Below the pieces are notes generated by a model. That model worked only from the letters and a program-made list of their open reading frames with translations. It was not told where the DNA came from and searched no databases. The position numbers were made by a program, and so were the translations under genes. From positions 885,675 through 949,674 of the forward strand of contig QXJR01000027.1 of assembly GCA_020975725.1 (NCBI GenBank): a DNA stretch of 64,000 nucleotides, read 5' to 3'. The DNA comes from Picocystis sp. L7. Lineage: Eukaryota > Chlorophyta > Picocystophyceae > Picocystales > Picocystaceae. The stretch's first letter is position 1. Every line of letters begins with the position of its first letter. Shown here one piece after another: positions 8,406 through 21,211 of this stretch.

Positions 8406-10985
8406 TTATGTCAATCGCAGGTTGCTGAACATTTTGTCCACTTCTGACGACTGCTCCTGGTTGTTGCCCCCTTCCTGGTTCTGGTTTTGCAGAATAGTTT
8501 TCTTGGAGTCTTCAAGGTCAGCAAGCGTTTTTTTAAGCGTCGCTCCCCTATCTGGCAGCCTGTTGATCACTGTGCTGTCTTTCAATAAGCGCGACAAGCG
8601 TTGAATCTTTGAGTCGATTTCGATCGTCCGTTGATCAGGCTCTTCAGGCCAATTTTCTTCTTTCTTTTGAATCAAGGGCATGCGGGCTACAGCGGCTTGG
8701 CAGTCTGCGTAGCGCGGAGTGGGCTCAGCATCTGCCTTTCGCAGGAGGGATCGCATGCTCGATCCTGCAGCAACAATGTTTGAGCTCCCTTGCCACTTTG
8801 CCAACTGCGGACCCTTTTTGGGAGTTTTCCGAGGGGCGATGGGCCTTTGAGTCTCTTCTTGTGCCGGGGCCTTCGAAAACAAGAGTGTGTGGTCACTTAC
8901 TGCTGCCACCCCCATCTCCTTCAACTCCTGGATATGGCCTTCCAAACCGGCATCGAATAGCTTTTTCATGGCTGCTTGCTCTCCGCCATGCATAGGTATG
9001 ATTTGACAATCAGTTTCTGATGAATCCAGCTTGTCCACGGAGACATGGAAAAATTCTCTGAGCTCATTCTTACTAAAGTAGCGCATCTGCTCTCCCTCCT
9101 TCATCCCCGTGCGAGATAATCCCTCTTTAAATACTTGCCTACGGTATTGCTTCTCTTCCACCGTACCGCAAGTGATCAAGCGGTAAATGACTACATGTTT
9201 TTCTTGTCCAATCCTGTATGCTCGGTCCACGCTTTGGTTGTCTGTTGCGGGGTTCCAAGCGGGATCAAGGATGACCACACGGTCTGCCGCAGTGAGCGTA
9301 AGACCCAACCCTCCCACGCCGGAGGTAAGCAAGAACACTGGGATGTTCTCATCGGATTGAAACTGATCGACTCTTGCTTGTCTTTCGAATGCGGAGCTGA
9401 TATCCCCATCCACTCTGCACAACGTGTGACCTTCTGCACGCACTGCACGCTCGACGATGTTGAGCATGCGTTTAGATCGGCTGAAAACCAAAGTGCGGTG
9501 ACCCTGCTGAATGAGGACGTGCAGCAATTGCATCAAAAACTGGGTCTTGCACGAGTCGTTCACAACCTCCTCAATGCCCAAATCCATCTTTTGCTTCAAA
9601 CCACTTCCTGTCGAGGATAGCAGGGCATCCCACTCGGTTTGATTGCTGGGCTGACTTGCTTTGATATCCATGGTTGCTCTTTCACTCAGCAGGGAAGGGT
9701 GGTCACAGATCTTCTTGAGTGTGTTGAGGGCCACAAGTGCGCTACCGGATTCGTTTAGCACAGTTTGTACCTGGGTGCCCTGCAGAAACGCTGTATACAA
9801 ACTTCTCTGAGGCTTTGACAGTTTCAACCAAACGATCATGTCGCTTTTCCGGCCCATCGGGGCGGGTTGGACGGTCTCTTTGACAACCCCCACCGGTGTA
9901 TCTTCTGTGGTATCCGTTTGCTGCTCACCGAATACTTCCTTCTTATCCCTCCGGAGGAAATATGGGGCAATGATGCTGCGCAACTCTGCCGCTTTCCTGG
10001 CCCCAAACTTCCTCTCCTCGGGAAAAGCATCTCGATCGTTTCCACGAAGGATTGGTTTCTCAAACTTTTCTTTGAAGGACTGCAAACCGCCCAGCAGGCC
10101 TGGATTGGTGAAGTCGAAGAGGGCCCACAGTTCCTGCAAGTTGTTTTGGATGGGGGTTCCAGAAATGATGATGCGATGGCCTCCAGGAATCGTGCGTATT
10201 GCCTGCGCCAGTTGCATGTTTGGGTTTTTGATTTTGTGTCCTTCGTCGAGGACGACATAATCCCAAGTGTGCGTTTTTCCGAGCTGATCTCTTCTGGACC
10301 CGCCGTGGAGATCCCTCAACTGGTTCGCGTTGTGGAGGACCATTCCGTAGGTGGTGAGCAGGATGCCTCCGTGTTTTCCCACGTGCTTGATATTTGCCTC
10401 CCCTTCCGACCCTTGGGTGTACTGATGCGTCTTGTCGGAGAGGTGACACAAGGCCAGTTCCTTGTCCCAGTGTGCCAAAAGCGTCTTCGGTGCCACCACC
10501 AGCACCCTGCGCACCACTTTCGCGTGCATCTTACCGGCCAGGAAAGCGGACACTTGCATGGTCTTTCCGAGTCCCATGTCGTCGCCGAGGATCCCTCCTT
10601 GGCCGTCATGGTGGATCTTCTGCATCCATCTGACTCCTTCTTTCTGGTGTTGATACAGCTTCTCTTCCAGTCCAAGGGGCAAGTCCAATCCGAGGCTTGT
10701 CCCTTCCACCGAGGAGTTCCCTTCGTTCCGTTTCTCGGAATCCTGTATGTCGTCGCTTCCTTGCTTCGGTTGTCCGAGGGGTGGTGTTTGAACTTGCGCT
10801 TCCTTCGGACACGGTCGTGGGTCCACGAGAGGTGGATCTACGGCGATCCTTCCACTCTCCACCTCTTCTTCTCCTTCTTCGGGATACGACTCGTCGCATT
10901 CCGGCTCTTCCACGGTGTAGAACGTCTCCGATCCTTCCTCTTCTCCCTCGTCCGCCACGTCCAAGTGCACGCATCCCGTGGCCAT
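8406..10985 (-). CDS. ERCC6L: SNF2-family ATPase of the ERCC6L (PICH) / plant CHR24 type
   Basis: About 859 residues. An acidic N-terminus (about 95 residues) precedes a two-lobed SNF2 motor: LYQHQKEGVRWM, Walker A GDDMGLGKT (about 134-142), DEGH box in VVLDEGHKIKN, SGTPIQNNLQELWALFDF, then LLTSGVGGLGLTLTAADRV and DNQSVDRAYRIGQ. The insert LRGNDRDAFPEERK...YFLRRDKKEVF and the post-motor segment VEEKQYRRQVFKEGL point to the ERCC6/ERCC6L branch; the short N-terminus favours ERCC6L/CHR24, linked to anaphase DNA bridges and chromatin, over CSB. I chose the ATG at 10985; 11021 is an alternative. Convergent with the reductase gene, 240 bp away. Confidence 0.88.
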   Translation of the reverse strand: MATGCVHLDVADEGEEEGSETFYTVEEPECDESYPEEGEEEVESGRIAVDPPLVDPRPCPKEAQVQTPPLGQPKQGSDDIQDSEKRNEGNSSVEGTSLGLDLPLGLEEKLYQHQKEGVRWMQKIHHDGQGGILGDDMGLGKTMQVSAFLAGKMHAKVVRRVLVVAPKTLLAHWDKELALCHLSDKTHQYTQGSEGEANIKHVGKHGGILLTTYGMVLHNANQLRDLHGGSRRDQLGKTHTWDYVVLDEGHKIKNPNMQLAQAIRTIPGGHRIIISGTPIQNNLQELWALFDFTNPGLLGGLQSFKEKFEKPILRGNDRDAFPEERKFGARKAAELRSIIAPYFLRRDKKEVFGEQQTDTTEDTPVGVVKETVQPAPMGRKSDMIVWLKLSKPQRSLYTAFLQGTQVQTVLNESGSALVALNTLKKICDHPSLLSERATMDIKASQPSNQTEWDALLSSTGSGLKQKMDLGIEEVVNDSCKTQFLMQLLHVLIQQGHRTLVFSRSKRMLNIVERAVRAEGHTLCRVDGDISSAFERQARVDQFQSDENIPVFLLTSGVGGLGLTLTAADRVVILDPAWNPATDNQSVDRAYRIGQEKHVVIYRLITCGTVEEKQYRRQVFKEGLSRTGMKEGEQMRYFSKNELREFFHVSVDKLDSSETDCQIIPMHGGEQAAMKKLFDAGLEGHIQELKEMGVAAVSDHTLLFSKAPAQEETQRPIAPRKTPKKGPQLAKWQGSSNIVAAGSSMRSLLRKADAEPTPRYADCQAAVARMPLIQKKEENWPEEPDQRTIEIDSKIQRLSRLLKDSTVINRLPDRGATLKKTLADLEDSKKTILQNQNQEGGNNQEQSSEVDKMFSNLRLT

Positions 10986-11286
10986 GGCGTCGTTGTGAGT
11001 CCTTTCTCCTTTCCCTTCCATCCCCGAGGCAGACCCGACACAGCTCCGGATCGAAAGGGAAAGCGTGTCCCTTTCCCAACCGAACCGATGCCCCATCTGT
11101 CCCGTCTCCCATTCGAAAACCCACCCCCCTTCCCCCCCCCCGAGTTAAGCGACGAGTTTAGCTTATCCGATCGGGCATGGGGGACGGAGGAAGACGGACC
11201 CCCGGATCCGATGCGGATCTTCTCCATGTGGAGATCGACAAGGATCGAGCATTTCGTTCGGATCAATCGGACGTGGTGCGTCGGCT

Positions 11287-11457
11287 ATGGCGTGGTGGAC
11301 CGGAGCTGCCGCCGTGGCTGGGATCGCCACGGTCGCCTACGCCACCTTCGCGGCCGTGAGCTTCACAGAAATCAAGAAAAAGGTGGAAGGAAAGGCCAAA
11401 AGCGTGAAGAAAGTGCAACTGAAGAGCATGCGCAAAGGGAACGGAGGACGCAAGTGA
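11287..11457 (+). CDS. Small single-pass membrane protein, 56 residues, unknown
   Basis: A short frame from ATG 11287 to TGA 11455-11457. It starts MAWWTGAAAVAGIATVAY, giving one hydrophobic helix (about residues 4-26), then a strongly basic tail with EIKKKVEGKAKSVKKVQ. Third positions are almost all G or C, like neighbouring real genes, and the helix-plus-basic-tail plan is coherent. It recalls small organellar or ER tail proteins, but I do not recognise a family. It sits in the 815-bp gap between the divergent ERCC6L-like gene and the RPF2 3' end. Further exons are possible. Confidence 0.5.
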   Translation: MAWWTGAAAVAGIATVAYATFAAVSFTEIKKKVEGKAKSVKKVQLKSMRKGNGGRK

Positions 11458-11799
11458 AGGTCCAGGCCAGCACCACGAGGTGGAAGGCGACATCCTCGCA
11501 CAACCGTGCTGTCAACGGGAGAAAAAGTGCGCTTTATTCAATGGAAGGTCGACAGGCGAGCGTCCGAAAGTACCGTGACCAAGGCAATCGACGGATCGAG
11601 CCACGTTCAAGGCCGGCCTCCGAACGAAATTCCGCCGGTGCTTCCGACACGAAGGCGTGCAGGAAAGAAAAGCACAGATCCACCCGATGAAGCTCGTGGT
11701 TCGGCCCGGACATCGGCCGTTCGAGGCAGGTTTTCACGTGGCGAAGTGCTTGCCGAAATGGACCGGTCCCGTGGCCAGGACGAAGCTTGGCATGCCGAC
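11458..11799. other. Intergenic, between small membrane ORF and RPF2 3' end
   Basis: About 340 bp. Frames are open on both strands but show no recognisable domain. Likely 3' UTRs of the two convergent genes. Confidence 0.35.
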
Positions 11800-12744
11800 T
11801 CATTCCTCCAAGTGAGGCTCGTTCTTTGCGTCTGCAGCGGCGGCTGCAGCCTCTCGCCTCTCTCGCTTGAAACCCTTCATCTTCTTGTACACTATGGAAT
11901 CAAAGTCTTGCTGCGGGACATACAAACGTCCCCGTTTTCCCATCACCGGATCGTCCGTCACGTTCTTCACTTTCTTTGGTTTGATGCCTTTCGGCACACG
12001 GTGGGCTTCCTTGGCCATGGATGGCAAGGCTTCCCTCGCACGTCGTACGCGGAGGGTGATGGCAGGTCCGATTTCCTCGAGCTTCACGTTGGGAACGCGG
12101 GTGCCGCTCTTTTTCAGCACCACCGCACAATGCTTGAACAGAACCCTCCCGCCTTCCAACGCAGTGCACAGTACGACGCTATCGAGTCCCTTGAGATTGA
12201 TTTTGGACACGTTTTCTCCGCGAAACATGTCCAGCAAGATCAACCTCAGTTGCTTGAGCTTGGGATCGTTCTCGAACCCTTCCCCGGCGAACGCGAACAT
12301 CGGTTTTCCTCCCAGGTGCGGTTTTTGCTTGCTGTCTTTCTTCATCTCGTAGAAGGAGGTGAACGTTTCGATTCCCACCTCCACCATGTCGTACAGGTGT
12401 CCGTCGAAGAACCTTCCTAGCACAAGGTTGTGTGGTCGCTTCTTGGAGTGCGAACCCAGCATAAACAGGGCGCAGTCGGTTTTCTGCGCGAAGAACTCGA
12501 GATCTGCTTCCCCTCCCGCTTCGAACGGCTTGACGTTCTCGTTCTTCCTGGTCAACCTTTGTCCCCTCCCGCGCAGCAGCAGTTGAAAGTCCCGCATGGC
12601 TTCCTGCACGGTCGAGCTTGCTTTCCCGCCGCACAGCAGGATCGCCTTTTTCGCATCTTCCACTTCCTTGGGCGCTCGTTTCAGCAGGGCGCGTCTCCCT
12701 CTTCCCGTCTTGGCCTCTTCCAAGGTCGCTGTACCGCTGGGCAT
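11800..12744 (-). CDS. RPF2: Ribosome production factor 2 (RPF2), Brix-domain protein
   Basis: About 314 residues, close to the usual 300-340. The Brix domain covers about residues 30-240, with RKNENVKPFE, LEFFAQKTDCALFMLGSHSKKRP, NLVLGRFFDGHLYDMVEVG and PKLKQLRLILLDMFRG. The last segments carry the basic RPF2 tail (MGKRGRLYVPQQDFDSIVYKKM) and an alanine run. With RRS1, RPF2 brings 5S RNP into the pre-60S particle. The first ATG in the frame is 12744; upstream codons are open but start only with GTG. It is the second 60S assembly factor within 13 kb, but there is no operon logic here. Confidence 0.93.
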   Translation of the reverse strand: MPSGTATLEEAKTGRGRRALLKRAPKEVEDAKKAILLCGGKASSTVQEAMRDFQLLLRGRGQRLTRKNENVKPFEAGGEADLEFFAQKTDCALFMLGSHSKKRPHNLVLGRFFDGHLYDMVEVGIETFTSFYEMKKDSKQKPHLGGKPMFAFAGEGFENDPKLKQLRLILLDMFRGENVSKINLKGLDSVVLCTALEGGRVLFKHCAVVLKKSGTRVPNVKLEEIGPAITLRVRRAREALPSMAKEAHRVPKGIKPKKVKNVTDDPVMGKRGRLYVPQQDFDSIVYKKMKGFKRERREAAAAAADAKNEPHLEE

Positions 12745-13004
12745 GGCGTCGGTTGGAAGCCCCGCCGCCACTCGTTCGGTTCGTGGTGTCTTCGGGTTCA
12801 CCTCCCCCTTCTACGGGATGGGGGATCCTCGATCGATCCATGCAAGGGACCCGATCGAACCCGAAGAATCGACCCGGAAAGGGCCAGGAACGAAGGCATG
12901 GGAAAGGACAGGGAAAGAGGAGGGGAGCAAAACAGACCGTCCCATGGGACCACCCCAAACACGCCCAACCAAGGCAAAGGGGTCCACATGGCCACACTGG
13001 TTAT

Positions 13005-15291
13005 TTACAGACCGCCCTGCGGATGCTGCATCCCCAAAGGCTGACCGTAGGGCTGGTACTGTCCGGCGTACGCACCACTCGATGGGGCTGCGAAGCTTCC
13101 TTGCTGGTAACCCCCCTGGGCCATGTTGAAGTAACCACCCACGCCGTAATCGCCAGGCATCATGCCTGGAGCACCAACAGGGACATGGGACACGCCTCCA
13201 TCGGACTGGGAACCCATCGTGTACGAAGCGTGGCCGCCTTCCGTTGCAACCGGACCGCTCGACCCGTACGCTTTCGTGGCACCCGATCCATAACCAACAG
13301 AACCGACACCAGGGGGTGCAGGACCGCCGCCCGGATGAGCGCTGGGCTTCGCCCCGCCGGATGGTGCACTTGGGTACCCAGGAGCGCCGCCCTGATGCGC
13401 ATATCCTCCAGCAGGAGGTCCGTACGGGTTGTAAGGATTGGGCATGTAGTACGCGGCAGATGGCGGTGCCATGTACGGGTAGGTTGGGTACATGGCAGGA
13501 CCGAACTGCGCACTCATGCCAGGAGGCACACCGGGGGTGTTGTATCCGGTCATGGGGGGCATGGGTGGGGCGGCGGTCGTCATGGGGGCGCCGGTAGGGG
13601 CTGCCGCCTGCTTCCTCCCTTCCTCGTGGAGACCAGCTGCTCCTTCTTGGCGACGCTGACCAGAAGCTCCTTTGCTCTCCACTTCTGGAGAGACGAACGG
13701 CTGCGTCGGCTGCATGTGGGGAACCATGAAGGGATAGTTGCCCGGCTGCAAGCCATAAAACTGCGGGGCCTGACCCAAGCCCGGGGGGTGTCCCCCGGCA
13801 CCTCCAGAAGCAGGGGTGGATGCTGCATGGCCGGAGGAAGGGACGGAAGCCTCTTCGTTCTCCGTCGCCTTGCCTTGCAGCGGGGCAGGCAGCGAGTACT
13901 CCGACAAGGAAGAGGCCCCGACGTGGTCGTACTCGCTCGTCTTTGGTAGGTCGATTTCGTCCGCGCCTTGGCCGGAAAACGTGGAACTGTACGCACCCCC
14001 GAATTCGGGCAATCCGCTGTTGTTGACGCTGATCTGTCCAAACTGCAGGGGAAGCTGCTCCACGTCTGGGACCAGCGTGCCTGGTGGTAGCACGGGTCCT
14101 TTGGTTTCCCTCTTGTTCGCGTAGCTGGACATGTCCCGTTGTTGGTCGCCAAAGGGGCCCAGCGAGGACACCCTGTCTTTCCAGGAAGCCTGGACTTCCT
14201 CTGCAGGTTGCTGCTGCCCCCACGTAGGGATGTCTTCTTCCCTGTCTTGTGCTACGCTCGCGCTGGAAACCTGGGCGTATCCTTCTTCCTGCGTTACGGG
14301 TGCGCTTTCTTGGGTGGGTACAGGCTGTCCTTCCGGGGCTTTGGGTCCTTTCAGGATATCGGTGAAGGACCTACCAGACGTCGTGCTTGCACTTGGTGGT
14401 CTTGCATTGGTCCTGTTCGATCCACCCGCAGCAGGTTTGCCCGAGGGATCTGCTTTGTGTGCCGCGTCCGTCGCCACGACAGGCCTGGGTACCGTTCGCG
14501 CCGGGGTCGTATCGGTCAGTTTTCTTTTTTTATTCTTCTTCTCTCGACCGCGTTCCTTCGTTGACCCTCCATCGTTCATTCGTCCCGTTCGTACCTCGTT
14601 CCGTTGGCATGGGCTCGGTGTTGACGGACGGTCCTGTTCGTGTTTCGATTCCCCAAGTTCGCCGCGCCTCTTCCCGCTCCTTGCCCGTTGGTTTTGGGAG
14701 GCGCGTGTCCGACGTGTGAGCCGCCCTTTTGCGTCCCCGCACCGGTTCCTGGTTTCTTCGCATCCGACGTCCTGGCGTTCGTCGTCGTCTCGTCGACGGT
14801 CGGGTTGTTCCGTCCCTGTTGGTTCGCGTTTCCGATCGAGGGTCCTCGTCGCGTCAGCCGATCGAACGCGTGCGTCCTTCGCGGACCGTTCCGCGCGACC
14901 TTCCTTCGGATCGCCCACCTCTTTCTTGTGCGCTCTCTTTCCGCGCTTGGTGGACACTTCTTCGAAGGGATCTGCGTCGTCGTCGTCGTTTTTTTTTTTT
15001 TTTCATGCGGTTCGTCGTGTTTCTGCGTCAGCCGTTCCGTGCTATGCGCCGCGTTTCTTTCGTTCCTGCGTTGGTTTTCTCTTCCTTCTTCCTTCTCCGT
15101 TCCTTCGTTTTCGTTCTTTTCTATTTTTTTTTTCACGTACGATCGATCAGCAGGTGCGTGGCTCGATTGACGTCTTGTTCGCATTCGGCCAGCACGGCTC
15201 GCACGTCTTCTTCGTGGGCACCGGTGACTTCCATCACCCGTTCGACGGTCCTTCGACTGGTCCCCGCTTCTCCGCCTCGTTTGGGCGCCAT
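13005..15291 (-). CDS. GIP1-like protein (GBF-interacting protein N-domain) with one intron
   Basis: Two exons: 15291-15141 and 14971-13005, with an intron 14972-15140 (169 bp, GTACGT...CGCAG, CTGAC branch-like site). Joined, it gives about 705 residues. Exon 1 has TVERVMEVTGAHEEDVRAVL and NRATHLLID, and the splice completes it as HPFEEVSTKRGKR. This matches the plant GIP1 N-terminal UBA-like domain, in which a helix bundle ends in LL-x-DPFHEVK. The rest is disordered: a basic linker, SFTDILKG (about residue 240), then Pro/Gly/Tyr/Gln-rich sequence to the end (YMPNPYNPYGPP), as in animal UBAP2L and plant GIP1 proteins that associate with RNA granules or transcription factors. Splice sites are my inference, supported by phase and the restored domain. 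Confidence 0.72.
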
Positions 15292-18179
<2,888 letters not shown>

Positions 18180-18268
18180 ATATGCCTCCGTGTTCGAAGC
18201 AATTATAATAAATCGTCGTTGAAGCGATGAAGCAGGAGCCTTCCATCTATCAACGTGTCCCCCGGTGT

Positions 18269-20308
18269 TCATGCAGCAGCCGCACTCTCTGCCACCACGT
18301 TGTACGTGCACTTTTCAGGGAATCCCTCATCCTCCTCGTCTTCGAGTTCGTCGTGCCATCGAAAGGATCCACTACTTCCTTCCAAGGCAACTGCTTCCGC
18401 AGTGCGCAACAACGTCTCCGGGCGAGGGACAACAACAAATTCGGCATGCCCCGTGTACGGGTCCACCTCGAGGAGACTCCCAACCGTAGCGCCCAACCCT
18501 TTCACGTCTTCTCCCCAATGCAGTACCGCGGCATGGAGGAGTCCCCATCCTGCGGCATCCCCTCCGATGCGTATCAAGTGGGGAAGGATGCACCAGTCCT
18601 GGCCGAGAGGGAGGGGAGACCTGAGGGCTCCGGCCATGGAGCACCCATGGCCCACTCCAACAAACTTTGCCCCCATACAAAGCTGAAGGAAAATATTTTG
18701 CCACAGCCCCGAACAATGCAGGGCCTTGGTCAGGTCCATCAAAAGGACCTCCGCTGAGCACCGCGTGCAATCAGATTCCGTTCCAGCTGTCCTCTTCTTC
18801 CATGGATTCTCCAGAGCGATGTCCTGGACGTCTTCTTCTACGTCAATCATTATTGCGTTGGCCTGGAACGATGCGGCAAACTCTTCGTCAAGCAAGCCAC
18901 TGTCCATGCACTCGGCTCTTTGTGGAAGAAGGGACACCGTGGTCCACTGGATCCACGGTGTGGAACTCAGGACCGTGGCTGCAGCTGGGGATGCCTTCCC
19001 CGAGAAATTGCAGCAAACATGCAATCCAGTAAGCAGAGAATCGCATTTTCCGTCCATATCTCGTTTCTCCATCCATGCCAAAGACTCGGCATGCAACATC
19101 GACGCTGCCACGCAAGCAGGAAACTCCTCTCGAGCCGAAGGCAAGAGCATCAGCGGTTTCAAACCCAGCGGAGTGCTTCGGAGCATCTCGTGAAGTGGAA
19201 GTGGAGGGTACCGGATTCGCACCTTTAAATCTCCAACAGGCTGTCCCCAGGGATCAACGGGGTCATAACAGCCTTCCCCGGGCAGGAGTACCTCAGTATT
19301 CCCTCCCTTTCCCCCTTGCAGGAGGGAAGTCTCCATGACGTTGGTGCAACAGCACAGAACCTTGCGATTCAAGGTATTCACTTGCTCGAAAGCCCAGACG
19401 TCCCCACGCAAGGGCGGGGAGCCCACAATTTCTAGGTTCTTGATGCCCGCGCGCTTGAACTTAGAGTGGGGCTTGGTGCGGAGGACAAATACCAGATCGC
19501 CAGGAAGAGTGTCCACGGTTTCATCTCCTTCACTCTCAAAATCATGCTTGATGCCATCTCTGGACCCTTTCCGTATCACCAGATGGAAGTGCTTCACACT
19601 GTCGTACTCGAAGCCGTGCTCGTCGACGCGCCGCCTGCTGTGCTCCACAGTTTTCGTGCAGCCACTATGCATTTTCTCCATGGACACCCAAACCTGCTTC
19701 TCGGTGGGCGCGTTTTTGTGGATCTTGCCTTTTTGGCGTCGTAGCCTGGCGAATTCTGCGATTCCCTTGGCCCGCATTCTCTGCTCTTCCTCCGAGAGGG
19801 GGGCAGAGGTGGCGCCCGGGTTCCGTTTGATGTAATCGCGAGCTTTATCGTAGCATTCTCGCAGGGTATCGTCCATCAGCACGTCATAGGCTTCAATCAG
19901 TTCCTTGAATCTTTCGTTGATCGCTTCCCTTTGCATGGGGGTCGCATTTCTCTGCTTGTCTGGGTGGTACTGCAATGCCAGCCTCTTGTAGGCTGCTTTG
20001 ATCTCCGCTTGCGACGCGCATCTGTCCACCCCCAAGAGTTTGAAGTAGTCCTTGTGCGGATCGAATTTCCTCCCAGCACTCCCAGCATCCCCGTCGTCCA
20101 GTGCGTATTTCTTCTTGGCCTCTTCGGCATCCTTCTTGCGTTGTTCAGGGTCGCGATAGGCATCTCCTTCTCTTCTCTTCCTCTCTGCTTCCCTCTCTTC
20201 CTCCTCCCTCTTCCTACTTGCTGCCTTTTCGTGCATTTCTTTCATGAGCCTGTTGAAGGCCTCCGGATCCGTGACTTTCACCGGACCTCCGCTTCGATTT
20301 CGTTCCAT
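18269..20308 (-). CDS. J-domain (DnaJ/Hsp40) protein with a novel C-terminal half
   Basis: About 679 residues. A charged helix (residues 15-70, Lys/Arg/Glu) precedes the J domain at about 87-150, with the HPD tripeptide in LQYHPDKQR (115-117). Residues about 185-300 resemble the DnaJ C-terminal substrate-binding fold (VWVSMEKMHSGCTKTVEH, LPGDLVFVLRTKPHSKFKRAG). No zinc-finger repeats are present, so it is type II-like or type III. From about residue 360 to the end lies a globular segment with Cys-rich patches (LCMGAKFVGVGHGCSMAG) that I cannot assign. The start at 20308 was chosen because the open frame above it (to 20896) is Arg/Ser-rich and unlike a protein; an organellar presequence in that part cannot be excluded. 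Confidence 0.82.
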   Translation of the reverse strand: MERNRSGGPVKVTDPEAFNRLMKEMHEKAASRKREEEEREAERKRREGDAYRDPEQRKKDAEEAKKKYALDDGDAGSAGRKFDPHKDYFKLLGVDRCASQAEIKAAYKRLALQYHPDKQRNATPMQREAINERFKELIEAYDVLMDDTLRECYDKARDYIKRNPGATSAPLSEEEQRMRAKGIAEFARLRRQKGKIHKNAPTEKQVWVSMEKMHSGCTKTVEHSRRRVDEHGFEYDSVKHFHLVIRKGSRDGIKHDFESEGDETVDTLPGDLVFVLRTKPHSKFKRAGIKNLEIVGSPPLRGDVWAFEQVNTLNRKVLCCCTNVMETSLLQGGKGGNTEVLLPGEGCYDPVDPWGQPVGDLKVRIRYPPLPLHEMLRSTPLGLKPLMLLPSAREEFPACVAASMLHAESLAWMEKRDMDGKCDSLLTGLHVCCNFSGKASPAAATVLSSTPWIQWTTVSLLPQRAECMDSGLLDEEFAASFQANAIMIDVEEDVQDIALENPWKKRTAGTESDCTRCSAEVLLMDLTKALHCSGLWQNIFLQLCMGAKFVGVGHGCSMAGALRSPLPLGQDWCILPHLIRIGGDAAGWGLLHAAVLHWGEDVKGLGATVGSLLEVDPYTGHAEFVVVPRPETLLRTAEAVALEGSSGSFRWHDELEDEEDEGFPEKCTYNVVAESAAAA

Positions 20309-20542
20309 CTTCCTCCGGTTGATCTCCTGGTTCCTTTCGGCGATGGACTGTTCGCTTCCCCTGCACGTGATGGGTTCGCAGTCCCATGTTCGATTCCCAA
20401 TCGGCGACACGTCAGTCGATTCCCGTCCAGGCGCACGTGCTTGTTCCTCTCGCCAGCTCCGTCCTCGTCCACTCGAAGGACCTCGACCTCGCCTGGCCTC
20501 CACCGTGTTTTCACGCACCACAGGGCCAGCGAGGAATCCACC

Positions 20543-20959
20543 ATGGCGTCGGATGCGATGCAGTCGACCTGCGGTCGACGAGCGGGAAGCAAGGCGCGAA
20601 GTAATGGATGCGAACAATCGAAATTGGCGTTGCAATGGCGAAGATGAGACGCGACGAATGGAAGCGCAGTGGGAAGCCCACCCACGTGCGGAAAATCGAC
20701 CCGTGGCCGTGGAGGAATCCATCGAGCGGTGGGAGAGAGTCCTCGACGGGAAGGGAAGGGAAGGCGCCCGCCTGGACGCGAAGAGTCGCCCCTGCCCGCA
20801 GAGGACGAGTGGGTGGTCTTGCAGGTCCTCGACATGCGCGGTCGCTTCGGGGTCGGAAGGACCGAGGGTGCACTCCCCGGTGTCTCCGAGGGGCATGACC
20901 CGGATTCCTGGCGATCGAGATTCGAAAGGACCGGCTTGAAAGGGATCGCAGCCGGGTAG
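20543..20959 (+). CDS. Possible small spliced gene (about 70 residues), unknown
   Basis: Tentative. The stretch from about 20807 reads DEWVVLQVLDMRGRFGVGR and SWRSRFERTGLKGIAAG before a TAG at 20957-20959, and looks like a real protein end. A plausible exon 1 starts at ATG 20543 and ends at a GTAATG donor (about 20601); a CCCGCAG acceptor just before the second part restores frame. The intron would be about 200 bp. Evidence is codon composition, acceptor resemblance to the CDC5 introns, and frame only; no family is recognised. It lies in the 900-bp gap upstream of the J-domain gene. Confidence 0.25.
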
Positions 20960-21211
20960 ACCGAGGGAGATTCTCGTTCATTGGGTCCGATGGAAAAGGA
21001 AGCACCGTTCCCTGTCATCGAAAGGAAGTTTCCTTCCCAGGTTGAAAAGGACACACGGAAGGGTCGCCATGGAAACGGAGAGGAAAACCATGCAACCAAG
21101 AGAGGGATACCGCACAACATTGCAGAACGCCCAATTTCGAACTCGGTTCAGGTTTCAGAACGGAAGCGCCGAAAAATTGGGAAGTTGAGCACACGGCAAG
21201 CGAAACAGGAT

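Noticed and set aside
9867-11690. 607-codon plus-strand frame over the ERCC6L-like gene
   Set aside because: Overlaps the SNF2 gene in antisense and shows no protein features.
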